Source: Candidatus Dormiibacterota bacterium
GTDB taxonomy: Bacteria; Chloroflexota; Dormibacteria; Aeolococcales; Aeolococcaceae
NCBI GenBank assembly: GCA_955651875.1
Contig: CATPAP010000157.1
Span: 1 to 6,437, forward strand
Reading direction: 5' to 3'
Length of the DNA: 6,437 nucleotides
The notes under the pieces are model-generated. The model worked only from the letters and a program-made list of their open reading frames with translations, was not told where the DNA came from and did not search any database. A program made the position numbers and the translations under genes. Shown here one piece after another: positions 5,536-6,437 of this stretch (position 1 is the first letter of the stretch; the number at the start of each line of letters is the position of its first letter).

Positions 5536-6437
5536 GTGACCCGCAGGATGCTGTACCGAGAGCTCTGCATCGCCGACGGCCGCTCGGGCCAGCTGCGTCG
5601 CAATCTCAGCATCCTCGTCGAGGATGGCCACATCGCGTGGATCCGCCCCTCCGACGGTGAGGGTGACCCGGGCGATGCGGAGGTCGTCGACGCCGCCGGG
5701 TGCACCGCAATCGCCGGCATGGTCGACGCCCATAGCCACATCACCATGCCGGGTGGCGCGCACTGGATCGACCGCGGTGGGGATCCTCCAGGAAGCCTCG
5801 CCGCGGTGGCCGAGCTCAACGGCGATCTCCTCGACTACGCCGGCGTGCGCTGGGCACGCGATGTCGGCGCCCCGCTCGGCGTCGACCCCGTCGACGGACG
5901 CGAGCGCGCGCTCAGCCTCGGGGTCCGTGATCGCTGGGCAGGCCGTCCCGATCGCCCCTACATCCGCGCCGCGGGAACCTGGCTGACGCGCGCAGGGACG
6001 ATGGCGGCGACGCCGCAGTACGCCGGGGCCGAGGACGCCGACCAGCTCGTCGCGATCGCCATGCGCCAGCTCGACGACGGCGCCGACCTCATCAAGCTCT
6101 ACCTCGACGGTCCCGACCTGGAGGTGGCTCCGTGGACGGCGGCGGAGATCGCCGGCGTCGTCGACGCGTGCCACGCGCGGGGGGTCCGCGTCACCGCCCA
6201 CGCCACTCGTTTGCAGAACGCACGCGCCGGGGTCGAGGGCCACGTCGACTGCATCGAGCACGGGTCGCAGATCGACTCCGATCTCGCGGCCGAGATGGCG
6301 CGGCGCGGGACCTGGATGGTGAGCACGCTGGCAGTGTTCCGATCGTGGCGCACGTTCGGGGACACCACAGCGATCGAGCGCTTCACTGGTGCAGAGAACC
6401 GCGCGCGCATCGCCGCGCGCGGTTCTCTGCACCAGTG
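5536..6437 (+). CDS. Metal-dependent amidohydrolase (imidazolonepropionase-like), 3' end missing
   Basis: The frame is open from GTG 5536 to the end of the window: 300 codons, where the family usually runs to about 380-430. The N-terminal beta-sandwich part (about 8-58) leads to GMVDAHSHITMPGG, with the metal-binding H66-x-H68. Further ligands are visible: K187 in LIKLY (the usual carboxylated lysine), H222 in TAHA and H242 in EHG. The final catalytic Asp of the TIM barrel lies beyond the window. These fit cyclic amide/imide or dipeptide hydrolases of the COG1228 type; the substrate cannot be read from sequence. Residues from about 294 onward (GSLHQ) lie in the second arm of a perfect palindrome and probably do not belong to the gene; 'GAENRARIAAR' just before is ordinary family sequence. 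It is transcribed away from the membrane-protein gene, and no link to the ECF operon is apparent. Confidence 0.88.
   Translation, partial: MTRRMLYRELCIADGRSGQLRRNLSILVEDGHIAWIRPSDGEGDPGDAEVVDAAGCTAIAGMVDAHSHITMPGGAHWIDRGGDPPGSLAAVAELNGDLLDYAGVRWARDVGAPLGVDPVDGRERALSLGVRDRWAGRPDRPYIRAAGTWLTRAGTMAATPQYAGAEDADQLVAIAMRQLDDGADLIKLYLDGPDLEVAPWTAAEIAGVVDACHARGVRVTAHATRLQNARAGVEGHVDCIEHGSQIDSDLAAEMARRGTWMVSTLAVFRSWRTFGDTTAIERFTGAENRARIAARGSLHQ
6384..6437. repeat. Perfect 24-bp inverted repeat with 6-nt loop at the window end
   Basis: Bases 6384-6407 are the exact reverse complement of 6414-6437, separated by the loop CATCGC (6408-6413). The repeat ends precisely at the last base, lies within a coding region, and has no T-run. 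The inner 7-8 bp are alternating CG that arise naturally from Arg/Ala codons and could prime a snap-back copy. The outer 17 bp (6421-6437) then read as an inverted copy of the preceding strand. This is most simply a fold-back (chimeric) artefact at a contig end rather than a biological hairpin. Confidence 0.97.

Noticed and set aside
5065..6432. Long minus-strand open frame (455 codons) across the amidohydrolase and intergenic region
   Set aside because: The opposite strand carries all amidohydrolase metal ligands in frame, and this frame also runs through the 118-residue membrane gene in another phase; its composition is that of a shadow frame.
6384..6437. Palindrome as an intrinsic terminator
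   Set aside because: It sits inside an unfinished coding region, has no T-tract, and coincides exactly with the window end.

Overview
The window is very GC-rich and densely coded. Its protein families resemble those of high-GC Actinomycetota or of Chloroflexota/Dormibacterota-type soil lineages, but I cannot place it more precisely from sequence alone. There are no RNA genes, CRISPR arrays or insertion sequences. It looks like part or all of a draft or metagenomic contig: the left end cuts into a gene, and the right end stops inside a gene exactly at the end of a perfect fold-back palindrome.

Positions 1-4979 (+ strand) form one tightly packed operon of six genes. In order they are: the C-terminal tail of a surface protein with a proline-rich linker, a VPATG motif, a membrane helix and a basic end; a secreted, membrane-anchored protein with a DUF4430/transcobalamin-C-like domain; a PP-loop ATPase of the Dph6/ATP_bind_4 family; and a complete energy-coupling factor (ECF) transporter, consisting of EcfT, a double-ATPase EcfA fusion and an S component. 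Four of the five junctions are overlaps (three of 4 bp, one of 16 bp), and the fifth is a 15-nt gap, so the genes are probably co-transcribed and translationally coupled. The operon promoter, and any riboswitch, lies upstream of the window.

The likely joint function is vitamin uptake, with cobalamin or another corrinoid as the best guess. The residues just before the linker of the first protein resemble the end of a squalene-cyclase/prenyltransferase-like alpha/alpha barrel. If that is right, genes 1 and 2 together correspond to the two domains of animal intrinsic factor/transcobalamin, split into two membrane-tethered proteins that would hand ligand to the ECF transporter. The PP-loop enzyme could modify or salvage the substrate. 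The substrate is inferred, not shown.

Positions 4986-5342 (- strand) encode a small four-helix membrane protein of a conserved uncharacterised family, ending tail-to-tail with the operon. A 193-bp divergent intergenic region follows, with a TAGAAT -10-like box and a GGAGG ribosome-binding site facing right. From 5536 to the end is the N-terminal 300 codons of a metal-dependent amidohydrolase of the imidazolonepropionase-like group. Its last codons fall in the terminal palindrome and are probably not genuine.
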